Of a DNA stretch of 64,000 nucleotides, positions 7,857 through 16,272 are shown one piece after another. The DNA is from RBG-16-49-21 sp040768125 (GTDB taxonomy: Bacteria > Spirochaetota > UBA4802 > UBA5550), in NCBI GenBank assembly GCA_040768125.1, contig JAXGNG010000003.1, positions 186,001 to 250,000 on the forward strand, written 5' to 3'. Made by a program: the position numbers and the translations under genes. Position 1 is the stretch's first letter. Each line of letters starts with the position of its first letter. Below the pieces are notes generated by a model that did no database searches, was not told where the DNA came from, and saw nothing but the letters and a program-made list of their open reading frames with translations.

Positions 7857-10800
7857 ATGCGCAACTGGTGTATCATTATTACCAGCATGGCACTGGCGGT
7901 GTCGTGCCGCGGGGGCAAGCCCGACCAGGGAAAGGCGGCGGCGCTTCTTGCCGGGTTCAGGGAATGGGGCGACGAGGCGCCGGGTCATGATGCGTTTTCA
8001 TCATCCACAAACCGCTTCGAACGGGAAGAGGTCCAGTTTCCGAAACTTGATCCCCTGGCCGGCGCGGCATATGTAAAACCGCCGGCAATCGGTAACTACG
8101 GCACCGTGGAGCTTGCGTACCCCGTCGAAACCCCCGCCGGGCGGGCCGGCATGGCCCCCTCAATCGCGCTTTCCTATTCATCCTCAAGCGGCGATGGCGT
8201 GGCTGGCATCGGCTGGGGGCTTTCCACCGGTCTCGGCGTTATCTCCCGGGACACGGGGCGTGGGGAACTTCGTTATGATCACCGCGACACGTTTACTTAC
8301 AATGGGAAACGGCTCCTTAAAGTGAAGGGAGCGCCCGGTAGCCAGAACGGCACCTATCGGCTTGAGATTGAATCAGGTTTTTCGCGCTTTGAGCTCACAG
8401 GGTCTGAAGAAGGGGGAATCTGGCGCGTGTATGATACCTCGGGCGTCGTGACCATCTACGGAGAAAGCGATGATACACGGATCGCCCACCCCGATGGGGT
8501 GGAGCGAGTCTACCTCTGGAATTTCTCCCGTTCCGTGGACCGCAACGGCAACACCATGACCGCCTCCTACGTGAGGTCGCCTACCTCCCACTCATCACCA
8601 CCCTATCTCTCGGAAATACGGTATACCGGAAATGATACAGAGGGTATGATGCCCCGCCAGTGGGTTCGCTTTACCTATCAAAAAAGGCGGGAATCCTACG
8701 TCACCCGGTCACCCGGCTTTCTCATCGTCATGGATCAGCTCCTCGATGAGGTAATCGTGGGGTGGGACTCGAAGGAACTCTGGCGCTATACCTGCGTGTA
8801 CCGCGAATCCGAGGATTCCGCCAGGCCACTTCTGGTAACAGTGCGCTCATCGAAAACATCCACTGAGCCGGAATTCATTTACGGAAAGGGGGAGCATTAT
8901 CTGGTATGGAGGAACGTGGCCAACCCCCGCGTTTCCGATCCCTCTGAAGCGCCTGGCGACGTGCGTCATTTCGAGGGAGACTTCAACGGCGACGGCCTTT
9001 CGGACATGATGTTCTATAATCCCGTGAACGGTGACTGGTCCGCCCTGGAGGCCCTCCCTGCCTGGGCCGGGGGCGGCTACGCCCATCGCCGCTACGGCAC
9101 GGCCTTCGGCGGCGTGCCGGTGGAGTGGTTTCCCGGAGGGGCCACGGGGGATTACAACGGCGACGGAAGGAGCGATATCGCCTTCTACCTCCCCGCAACG
9201 GGGGAGATATGGACGGCCCTCCATAACGGAAGGACCTTCGATTTTCGGAGATACGGGCGCATGGATAAACGTATCAACCTCGCCGCCTGCGAATGGTTTA
9301 CCGGCGATTTCGACGGCAACGGGCTTTCCGATGTGGTGCTCTTCAATGAGCCCACGGGGGAATGGCTCTTCATGAAAAACAGGGGGGATTACTTCGAGAT
9401 ACTCGCCCTGGGCAGGCGTTTCCGGCACCTCTTCAGGGATGATTACAGGCCCGACGCCTCTATGAACGGAAAGGGCACCTCTGATGAAAATCAATCCGGC
9501 CGCGACCGCTCCCGCGTCCATTTCCTCTGCGGGGATTACAACGGCGACGGAAGGAGCGACGTATCCCTTCATGACGACCGTACCGGCGAATGGTGGGTTG
9601 GGGAAAACCGCTTTGATGATGATCCTTCAGGTCCCGGTTTCGTTCTCGACTGGTATCGGTACGGAAGATTCACCGCGCCGGAGCAGGCGCTCTTCGGACA
9701 CGACCGGTTTTCCGGAGACTTCAACGGCGACGGCCGCTCGGATTTTATCTGTTATGACAGGGAAGAGGGGCGGTGGTGGATCGGCGAAACGGGGGACCGG
9801 AGCATTGCCTTCAGGGTGTTCGCCGGATCCCCCCGATCCAGGGAGATTACCCGGTGGATCCAGGGGGACTTCAACGGCGACGGCAGGACGGATATCGGCT
9901 TTTACTCGGCGGATGGTGGCGATTTCTGGATCGGCGAGGCCGATCCCTTCGGTTTCCGCTTCAGGGTCTATACCTCCCTGAGGGAATGCCCTGATCCGGA
10001 ACGTATACTGGCCGCGCCCTTGCCCTGTGATGAGGTCGTGTTGAAAAAGGGACGCGGCCTGGCGGGCTTAACGCCGGTACGCTATCACTATGACGGGAAC
10101 GAGCACCGGGAAAGAGGTGAGGCGGTCTTTGTCGGTCACTTCGCCTCCGCACCGGGTGATGCGCCGGAGCTTCTTATCTACGACCGCTCCATGGGGCGTT
10201 TTTCCTTTAAAAAGGGAAGCGCGGATCCCCTTCCGGTGCTGGAGAGTGATGGCCTAAATATCGTGGGCGGCAGGATCATGAACAATGGCAGGCCCCGCCG
10301 CTATCGTGGAAATGACGGTCTGCTCTACTACCGGCCCCATGAGGGGGTATTCGGCGCGAAGCGCCATATCTTTTCCCTGGTATGCCACGACGGCGTGGGA
10401 TTCGTCGATGAGGAGATAGCCTCCTTCGGCGAAGACCTTGTTGAAGAGTTCGATATCGGATCGGGCCTCTTCTGGATCGATCGCTTTAAAATAGATGATA
10501 CGGATGAATATCTGCTCGCCCTTGACGATGGTAGCGACGATCCGGCATTTCTTTTGTTCGGAACTAACGGAGAGTCCTCGGAGGCGCGGCGCATTGTAAT
10601 CGATGCCGGCGCCCTGAGGGATCAGTTTTTCCGCGGCCTTCGCGGGAGTGGGGTCAGAATCTTCAGCGGCGATTATACCCGGGACGGAACCGCGGATCTT
10701 CTCATGGTGGATTACCGGGATTCTGTCCACCGCTGGTACCTGGGCACCCTTTCATCAGATGGGGGAAGGATTTCATTTGCCGTGCTTTCAGGAAATCCGC

Positions 10801-13800
10801 GATTCTATCCCGAGGGATTCATTGCCTCCCGGGGGCCGGCCGGTGGGGGCGACGGCGCCTTCCTCTATGTCACGAACTCTTCGGGGCGTTTCTGCTTTCA
10901 CCGGCTCCGGGTTGAATCCGGAGCGATAACCGTCCTGGGTGACGATACCCTCCAGGAGGGCGTGGAGTTCAACGCTGATTTTGATGCCGCCGGACGTCCC
11001 CTGGTCTACGTCCCCCCTGCCGAATCGCAGGGTCCTGTCCCGAAGTGGGTCGTCTTCCAGGGGGGAGGGTATCGCTTTGAAGATACGGAGCCGGAGCGTA
11101 GCATCGATCGGCCCGATCTCATGACCCGGGTCTATCCCTTCCAGTGGCTCCAGGGGGACTACAACGGCGACGGAAAAACGGATATCGGCTTTTTCCACCT
11201 CAAGGAACGGAACTGGTACTTCGCACTTTCGGGGGGCGTCACGCCCGACTTGCTCACCGGGGTGAAAAACGGCATCGGCGGACGCTACGATTTCGAGTAC
11301 GTCAACTCCTCGGGGCTCGATAATACCGGGGACGACGATGTGGCGGACCTCCCGGTGAACTACCGCGTGTGCGCCAGGATGATCGTGGAGGACGGCCTCG
11401 GCCGGAGCGTCACGACGAGCTACGAGTACCGGAACGGCAGCGCCTTTTCTGACTTCATCAAGGGCCGCAAGGAGACCGACTACTTCGGCTTTGGGGAATT
11501 TTCCGTCATCGATGCCTACGGAGCCCGGACGGTGCACCGGCATCACGGAACCCCCTTCGATGATTTCAGAATGAACCGCGCCCTCGGCGGCGCCCGGAAG
11601 GAAACCAGGCGTATCGGATCGGACAATATCGAGTACGAACGCATGGAGTACGACTACCGGGTGATGGCGATCGAGCCTTCATCCGTACCGGACGGTGCGG
11701 TGCAAAGCTTCCTTTTAGAGCCATCGGCGGTGCGTCGGTATGCACGTGACGTTCTGACGGAAACTCGGGAGACAATGATCGAGTTCATGCCCGGGCGGTA
11801 CGAGATCCGAGCCAGGCATGAATCGACCACCGACCATTATCGAGACGGCGCCCATGAGCCGGTGTCGGTGAGGAGCGTGTTTGAATATGAAAGCGTTGAG
11901 GCGACAAATCAGGCACGCCTTGCGATTAAAACAGAATTCGAGGGTACTCATCTGGAGCGTGTGACCGAATTCCTGTATGACGCGCGCGGCAATTGTATCC
12001 GGGAGCGCACGCGCCCCGGAGGCGCCCGGGGATCGTCGGTTGCCGAGCGTGTCATGGAATACGCCTATAACGGGTACGGCAACAGGATCCACGAGGCGGA
12101 CGCGTCCGGGAGCCCGGCCCGGATCACCGAGCGGGAGTATGACGGCGAGCTCTCGCAATATGTCGTTGAGGAGCGCGCCCGGGGGGGAGGCATCGCCCTT
12201 GTGACGCGCTATTCCATAGACTACGGCTCCGCCTTCGGGGCCGTTACAGAGAAACGGGGGCCTGACGGCAATGCCGTTGGCTTCGAGTACGACGGTTTGG
12301 GAAGGCTCATACGGGAGTGGGTCGACGCCGATGCGCCAAGAGAGACCCTGGGTGTCTACGACTACACGGCCGGGTTTCCCCTGAGCGTGAAGGCCACGCG
12401 GTTTGCCGGAGGGGGAATCACAGGTCCCTCGGAGGCTATGGAACTCCGGGTCTACGCCGACGGAATGGGGCGTGTGATCCACACGGTGCGGAGCGCCTCG
12501 GATACTCCAGGACGCCGATACGTAAAGAGCGGACTCATCGTCTATGATCGGGCCGGCCGCGAGGTGCGGAAGAGCCGCCCAGACTATGCGCGGGACGAAG
12601 AGATCAACGCCTTCGTTGCTTCCTGGCGGGAGAACAATCCCACGGTGACGGAGTACGACGGGAGCGGGCGTCCGGGGAGGGTCACTCTGCCCCGGGCTCA
12701 TGCGGGCGAGAGCGAGACCTTTTTGGTCTATGTCTACGACGATCCATGGATGGTGACGGAGACGCACAGCGCGGGGAGGGTGAAGCGCACGGTGCGTAAC
12801 GGGCGGGGATTTGTCCTGTATGTCGAGGATTCAGGGACAGGCCCATCGAAGGGCTCAGGTGACGGCGCCTTTGTGAGAGCGAAGATCGGTTTCGCTTACG
12901 ACGACGCGGGAAACCGGGTGAAGAAGATGGATATTGCGCCGGGAGGTCCTGAGATGACGACCGATATTCCAGGGGACCTTTTTCGGCCCGGGGTCATGGA
13001 TCGCTCTGGCGCCGCCATCGCCTGCTGGCGCTACGACGCCTTCGGCCGCCTCCTGGCAGAGAGTGATCCGGACCGGGGCTACACGGGCCATGCCTACAAT
13101 GCTTTCGGCGACCTGGTGATGAAAACCGACGGAAATGGCGCGACGACAATCTTCCGCTACGATTCCTTGGGCCGCTTGGAGGAAAAGGTCCTGCCGGGTG
13201 ACGAGGGAACCGTGCGCTACGCCTACGACCGCGCCCCGGGGAGCGAGAACGCCATGGGACGCCCCGTTCGAATTGAATCGCCCACCCAGACGAAGCAATT
13301 TAGCTATGACCGGATGGGACGGGTCGGGAAGGAGACCCGGGTGATGACCGGGGAAGAGGGACTGTACGGGGGCACCTATGTGACACGCATCCGCCACGAC
13401 CTCCTGGGAAGAAAAACCGAAATTTCCTACCCAAAGGACCCATTGACCGGGAAGGACGTCTCGGTTCGCTACCGACACGACCCCATGGGCGTGCGATCCG
13501 TGGAGGTCGACGACGGCGAATCCTGGCGCGCCGTCGTGGAATTGATCGAGTACGGCGAGACGGGCCGCGTGCGCGAGGTGCGGCGCGGTAACGGGACGGT
13601 GTCGTACTACGCCTACGACGGCAGGGACCGTCTCGCATCACTCCTCACCACGGCCGCCCATAACGGGAGGGAGTGGAGGGTCCAGGACGTGCGCTTCGAA
13701 TATTACGACGACGACGCCATCGCCGAAATCGAGAACACCCCCGACGTGGGGGCCGACGGACCGACGATGAGCACAATTCGCTATGAGTACGCTTACGACG

Positions 13801-15422
13801 GCCTGAACCGCCTGGTCCACGCCAGGGGGACGTATCAGAAAACCGCCACAACGCCGGGGGCGGATCCGTTAGCCCCGGGTTTAAACCCGGGGCTAACGAA
13901 AAATTTCGATCTGGGCTACGAATACGCCCCCAATGGCAACATGATGGGCAGAACCCTCTATGATCCGGAGAGCGCCGCGATCCGGGACAGCCGGCGCTAT
14001 CGCTACCGGAACCACGCGGTCACGGCGGTGGATACGATGCAGGCGGGCGGGGCCATTGAGATGCGCTACGACGGCGCGGGAAACATGGTGGAGCGGCGCG
14101 ACGGGGCGGCGGACCGCGCCATGGCCATGGACTACGACTCAACGGGGCGCATCAATCGCGTCATTGACCCGGACAGCGGTGAGGTGATCGGGCGGTACCG
14201 CTACGATGAGTCAGGCTACCGGGTGCGCAAGCGCGCGCGCCGCCTCGTGGAGGGCGAGGAGCGAGTGGTGGAGACCGTGTCTCCCTCGATGTACCTCACC
14301 ATGGAGGGGCAAAAAACGATTGACGGCCGTCCAATTTCGGGGACCCATAGCGCGGTGCGCCACGTCTACCTGAACGGGGTGCGCATCGCCGCCCTGGGTC
14401 CCGGCGGCGAGACGCGGCACTACCTGACGGACCAGGTCGACTCCGTGACCGTCGTGACGGACGACGCGGGAAGGGTCCTCTCGAGCCAGGAGTACCTTCC
14501 CTTCGGAGAGGCCTGGGTCGCGGAAGGGGACGAGGGCAACGCGCCCAAGTATAACAGCCAGGAGTTCGACCGGGAGACCGGCTACTATTATTACAACGCG
14601 CGCCACTACGACCCCGCCCTGGCCAGGTTCGTGACCCCGGATTCGGTGGTGGATGGGCAGTTCTCTACCCAGGGGTGGAATCGATACAGTTACTGCCATA
14701 ATAATCCAATAATTTATCGTGATCCTGCAGGACATGATATACGGGACAGCATTTGGATTTTCGCTGATGCAGCTGGTGAAAATATACGATCATTCGGAGA
14801 AGGAATTAGAAGTGTAGGTGAGAAACTCGCTCAACCTTTGTGGAATGCAAGAGAATGGGACGATGCAATTATTAAAGGGATTAATGATAAGTTGCAACAA
14901 GCAAAAGATGCTGGGAATAGATTGGAAACGAATATTATTATTGAGTGTGAATCAAGTGCATATAAATTTGTTAGATTATACACCGGTGAAAATATTGTAC
15001 AATATACTGAACGTGATCATAAAACGGCCGAATATGGAAGGTATATGAAAGTGAGAGATAATAAAGATGGGATAGATAAAGCTATCACAGGCCTTAATCC
15101 TAATGGACCATTGTTCAGACACAAAGAACAACTGGATAAATTTACAGCAAAACTCAGTCCATTGGGGGAAATGGGTGCGGCTGCTGGTTCATTACTAGAT
15201 GATACAATTAATACTGCAAAATCATTATTGCTGTCTGCAGTAGGTGAAGATACAAAGCATATGAAAATTCTTGATAATAAGTATCTACATTCTACAGCTG
15301 TTGCTCATGATGAAGCTTTATTATTAAATAAAAATGCAAGTTTCTTTGGTTCAATGTTTCCATGTTTTATTGTTGGAAAAACTGTTGAACATTATTTAGA
15401 AAAAAATATTGATAAAAAATGA
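7857..15422 (+). CDS. Giant SpvB/VCBS/RHS-repeat lipoprotein with variable C-terminal tail (candidate polymorphic toxin)
   Basis: About 2,521 residues. A lipoprotein signal (MRNWCIIITSMALAVSC) suggests surface or envelope anchoring. Next is an SpvB-like domain (about 60-350: YPVETPAGRAGMAPSIALSY, GVAGIGWGLSTG), then eight or so FG-GAP/VCBS calcium-loop repeats (GDFNGDGLSD, GDYNGDGRSD, and others). From about residue 1350 many RHS/YD repeats follow (YDGLGRLIREW, YDAFGRLLAES). The RHS-associated core carries YLPFGEAW, GYYYYNARHYDPALARFVTPD and NPIIYRDPAGHD, the last being the DPxGH processing site (about residue 2289). The final ~228 residues are encoded by AT-rich DNA, unlike the GC-rich body, and match no family I know: this is where polymorphic toxins place their toxin domain. 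The layout resembles fused Tc-toxin B and C components. An in-frame 30-bp palindrome interrupts the gene at 13868. The start at 7857 best fits the signal peptide; 7839 is an alternative, and neither has a strong ribosome site. The downstream ankyrin gene overlaps its stop by 4 bases. Confidence 0.9.
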   Translation: MRNWCIIITSMALAVSCRGGKPDQGKAAALLAGFREWGDEAPGHDAFSSSTNRFEREEVQFPKLDPLAGAAYVKPPAIGNYGTVELAYPVETPAGRAGMAPSIALSYSSSSGDGVAGIGWGLSTGLGVISRDTGRGELRYDHRDTFTYNGKRLLKVKGAPGSQNGTYRLEIESGFSRFELTGSEEGGIWRVYDTSGVVTIYGESDDTRIAHPDGVERVYLWNFSRSVDRNGNTMTASYVRSPTSHSSPPYLSEIRYTGNDTEGMMPRQWVRFTYQKRRESYVTRSPGFLIVMDQLLDEVIVGWDSKELWRYTCVYRESEDSARPLLVTVRSSKTSTEPEFIYGKGEHYLVWRNVANPRVSDPSEAPGDVRHFEGDFNGDGLSDMMFYNPVNGDWSALEALPAWAGGGYAHRRYGTAFGGVPVEWFPGGATGDYNGDGRSDIAFYLPATGEIWTALHNGRTFDFRRYGRMDKRINLAACEWFTGDFDGNGLSDVVLFNEPTGEWLFMKNRGDYFEILALGRRFRHLFRDDYRPDASMNGKGTSDENQSGRDRSRVHFLCGDYNGDGRSDVSLHDDRTGEWWVGENRFDDDPSGPGFVLDWYRYGRFTAPEQALFGHDRFSGDFNGDGRSDFICYDREEGRWWIGETGDRSIAFRVFAGSPRSREITRWIQGDFNGDGRTDIGFYSADGGDFWIGEADPFGFRFRVYTSLRECPDPERILAAPLPCDEVVLKKGRGLAGLTPVRYHYDGNEHRERGEAVFVGHFASAPGDAPELLIYDRSMGRFSFKKGSADPLPVLESDGLNIVGGRIMNNGRPRRYRGNDGLLYYRPHEGVFGAKRHIFSLVCHDGVGFVDEEIASFGEDLVEEFDIGSGLFWIDRFKIDDTDEYLLALDDGSDDPAFLLFGTNGESSEARRIVIDAGALRDQFFRGLRGSGVRIFSGDYTRDGTADLLMVDYRDSVHRWYLGTLSSDGGRISFAVLSGNPRFYPEGFIASRGPAGGGDGAFLYVTNSSGRFCFHRLRVESGAITVLGDDTLQEGVEFNADFDAAGRPLVYVPPAESQGPVPKWVVFQGGGYRFEDTEPERSIDRPDLMTRVYPFQWLQGDYNGDGKTDIGFFHLKERNWYFALSGGVTPDLLTGVKNGIGGRYDFEYVNSSGLDNTGDDDVADLPVNYRVCARMIVEDGLGRSVTTSYEYRNGSAFSDFIKGRKETDYFGFGEFSVIDAYGARTVHRHHGTPFDDFRMNRALGGARKETRRIGSDNIEYERMEYDYRVMAIEPSSVPDGAVQSFLLEPSAVRRYARDVLTETRETMIEFMPGRYEIRARHESTTDHYRDGAHEPVSVRSVFEYESVEATNQARLAIKTEFEGTHLERVTEFLYDARGNCIRERTRPGGARGSSVAERVMEYAYNGYGNRIHEADASGSPARITEREYDGELSQYVVEERARGGGIALVTRYSIDYGSAFGAVTEKRGPDGNAVGFEYDGLGRLIREWVDADAPRETLGVYDYTAGFPLSVKATRFAGGGITGPSEAMELRVYADGMGRVIHTVRSASDTPGRRYVKSGLIVYDRAGREVRKSRPDYARDEEINAFVASWRENNPTVTEYDGSGRPGRVTLPRAHAGESETFLVYVYDDPWMVTETHSAGRVKRTVRNGRGFVLYVEDSGTGPSKGSGDGAFVRAKIGFAYDDAGNRVKKMDIAPGGPEMTTDIPGDLFRPGVMDRSGAAIACWRYDAFGRLLAESDPDRGYTGHAYNAFGDLVMKTDGNGATTIFRYDSLGRLEEKVLPGDEGTVRYAYDRAPGSENAMGRPVRIESPTQTKQFSYDRMGRVGKETRVMTGEEGLYGGTYVTRIRHDLLGRKTEISYPKDPLTGKDVSVRYRHDPMGVRSVEVDDGESWRAVVELIEYGETGRVREVRRGNGTVSYYAYDGRDRLASLLTTAAHNGREWRVQDVRFEYYDDDAIAEIENTPDVGADGPTMSTIRYEYAYDGLNRLVHARGTYQKTATTPGADPLAPGLNPGLTKNFDLGYEYAPNGNMMGRTLYDPESAAIRDSRRYRYRNHAVTAVDTMQAGGAIEMRYDGAGNMVERRDGAADRAMAMDYDSTGRINRVIDPDSGEVIGRYRYDESGYRVRKRARRLVEGEERVVETVSPSMYLTMEGQKTIDGRPISGTHSAVRHVYLNGVRIAALGPGGETRHYLTDQVDSVTVVTDDAGRVLSSQEYLPFGEAWVAEGDEGNAPKYNSQEFDRETGYYYYNARHYDPALARFVTPDSVVDGQFSTQGWNRYSYCHNNPIIYRDPAGHDIRDSIWIFADAAGENIRSFGEGIRSVGEKLAQPLWNAREWDDAIIKGINDKLQQAKDAGNRLETNIIIECESSAYKFVRLYTGENIVQYTERDHKTAEYGRYMKVRDNKDGIDKAITGLNPNGPLFRHKEQLDKFTAKLSPLGEMGAAAGSLLDDTINTAKSLLLSAVGEDTKHMKILDNKYLHSTAVAHDEALLLNKNASFFGSMFPCFIVGKTVEHYLEKNIDKK
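13868..13897. repeat. Perfect 30-bp palindrome inside the RHS reading frame
   Basis: GTTAGCCCCGGGTTT followed directly by its reverse complement. It stays in frame and adds roughly the residues LAPGLNPGLT between two RHS repeats, where the family normally has a short variable loop. The sequence looks like a mobile palindromic unit inserted in coding DNA without breaking it. No second copy was seen in the window. Confidence 0.85.
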
Positions 15423-16222
15423 AAAAATTATTTTTTATCGCTACATCATTACTTCTTTTCTTAAGCTGTAATCAACTGTATGAACCTCCTTTGCATCATG
15501 CAGCAAGAATTGGAGATATTCAAAAAGTAAAATTTCTAATTACCAAGGGTGATGATATTGAATCACGTGATAGTTATGGAAGAACACCACTGCATTGCAC
15601 TGAACATATAAATATTGCAGCATACCTATTAGAAAAAGGTGCTAATATTAATTCATCAGTTGATGATTCAGGAATAACTCCATTACATCTTGTTCAAACT
15701 GTAGAAATGGCAAGATTTTTAATTAAACATGGAGCAGATGTTAATACACGTAATAGATGGGGAAGAACGCCTCTACATGAAGCGAGAAATAGAAAAATAG
15801 CACAATTATTATTGGATAATGGAGCCAATGTAAATGTAAAGGATGATTTTGGATCTTCACCCTTGCATTTCCCACGTTTTTCAAAATATATTGATGTGTT
15901 GCTGGAAAATGGAGCTGATGTAAACAGTAAAGATTCTCAAGGACGTACTCATTTATTCTGGGCTGCTGAAAGGGGCAACTATGATGTTGCAAATGTATTA
16001 ATTAAATACAAAGCCCTCATCAACTTAAGAGACAGCAAGGGTGAGACACCTCTCCATCTGGCCATTCAATGGAACAACATGGATATCGTAAGGCTCCTTA
16101 TAGATAACGGTGCGGATCCTGATTTTAAAAACGGCAAAAATCAAACGCCGCTGCAGCTGGCAGAGACCCTGGGAAGGAAGAAGGCTATTGCGATGCTTCG
16201 GGCCCATGGGGCGCGTGAATGA
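15419..16222 (+). CDS. Ankyrin-repeat lipoprotein, candidate immunity protein
   Basis: 267 residues. The N-terminus (MKKLFFIATSLLLFLSC) is a lipoprotein signal with lipobox FLSC. The rest is about seven ankyrin repeats (GRTPLHEARNRKIAQLLLDN, GANVNVKDDFGSSPLHF, GETPLHLAIQWNNMDIVRLL). Its start overlaps the RHS stop by 4 bases (ATGA), so the genes are translationally coupled. Ankyrin-repeat proteins are known as one class of immunity proteins beside polymorphic toxins; here I infer that role from position, coupling and shared AT-rich composition. The lipid anchor would place it in the envelope, which suggests protection against a toxin acting or arriving there. Composition changes inside the gene: it is AT-rich to about 16,000 and GC-rich for the last two repeats, as if joined by recombination. 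Confidence 0.85.
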   Translation: MKKLFFIATSLLLFLSCNQLYEPPLHHAARIGDIQKVKFLITKGDDIESRDSYGRTPLHCTEHINIAAYLLEKGANINSSVDDSGITPLHLVQTVEMARFLIKHGADVNTRNRWGRTPLHEARNRKIAQLLLDNGANVNVKDDFGSSPLHFPRFSKYIDVLLENGADVNSKDSQGRTHLFWAAERGNYDVANVLIKYKALINLRDSKGETPLHLAIQWNNMDIVRLLIDNGADPDFKNGKNQTPLQLAETLGRKKAIAMLRAHGARE

Positions 16223-16272
16223 AGAGGAATATATATCTATACATAAAAATTACTTAACAATGGCGATTATCA

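Noticed and set aside
13868..13897. Internal terminator within the RHS gene
   Set aside because: It is a hairpin but has no T-tract and lies inside a continuous reading frame.
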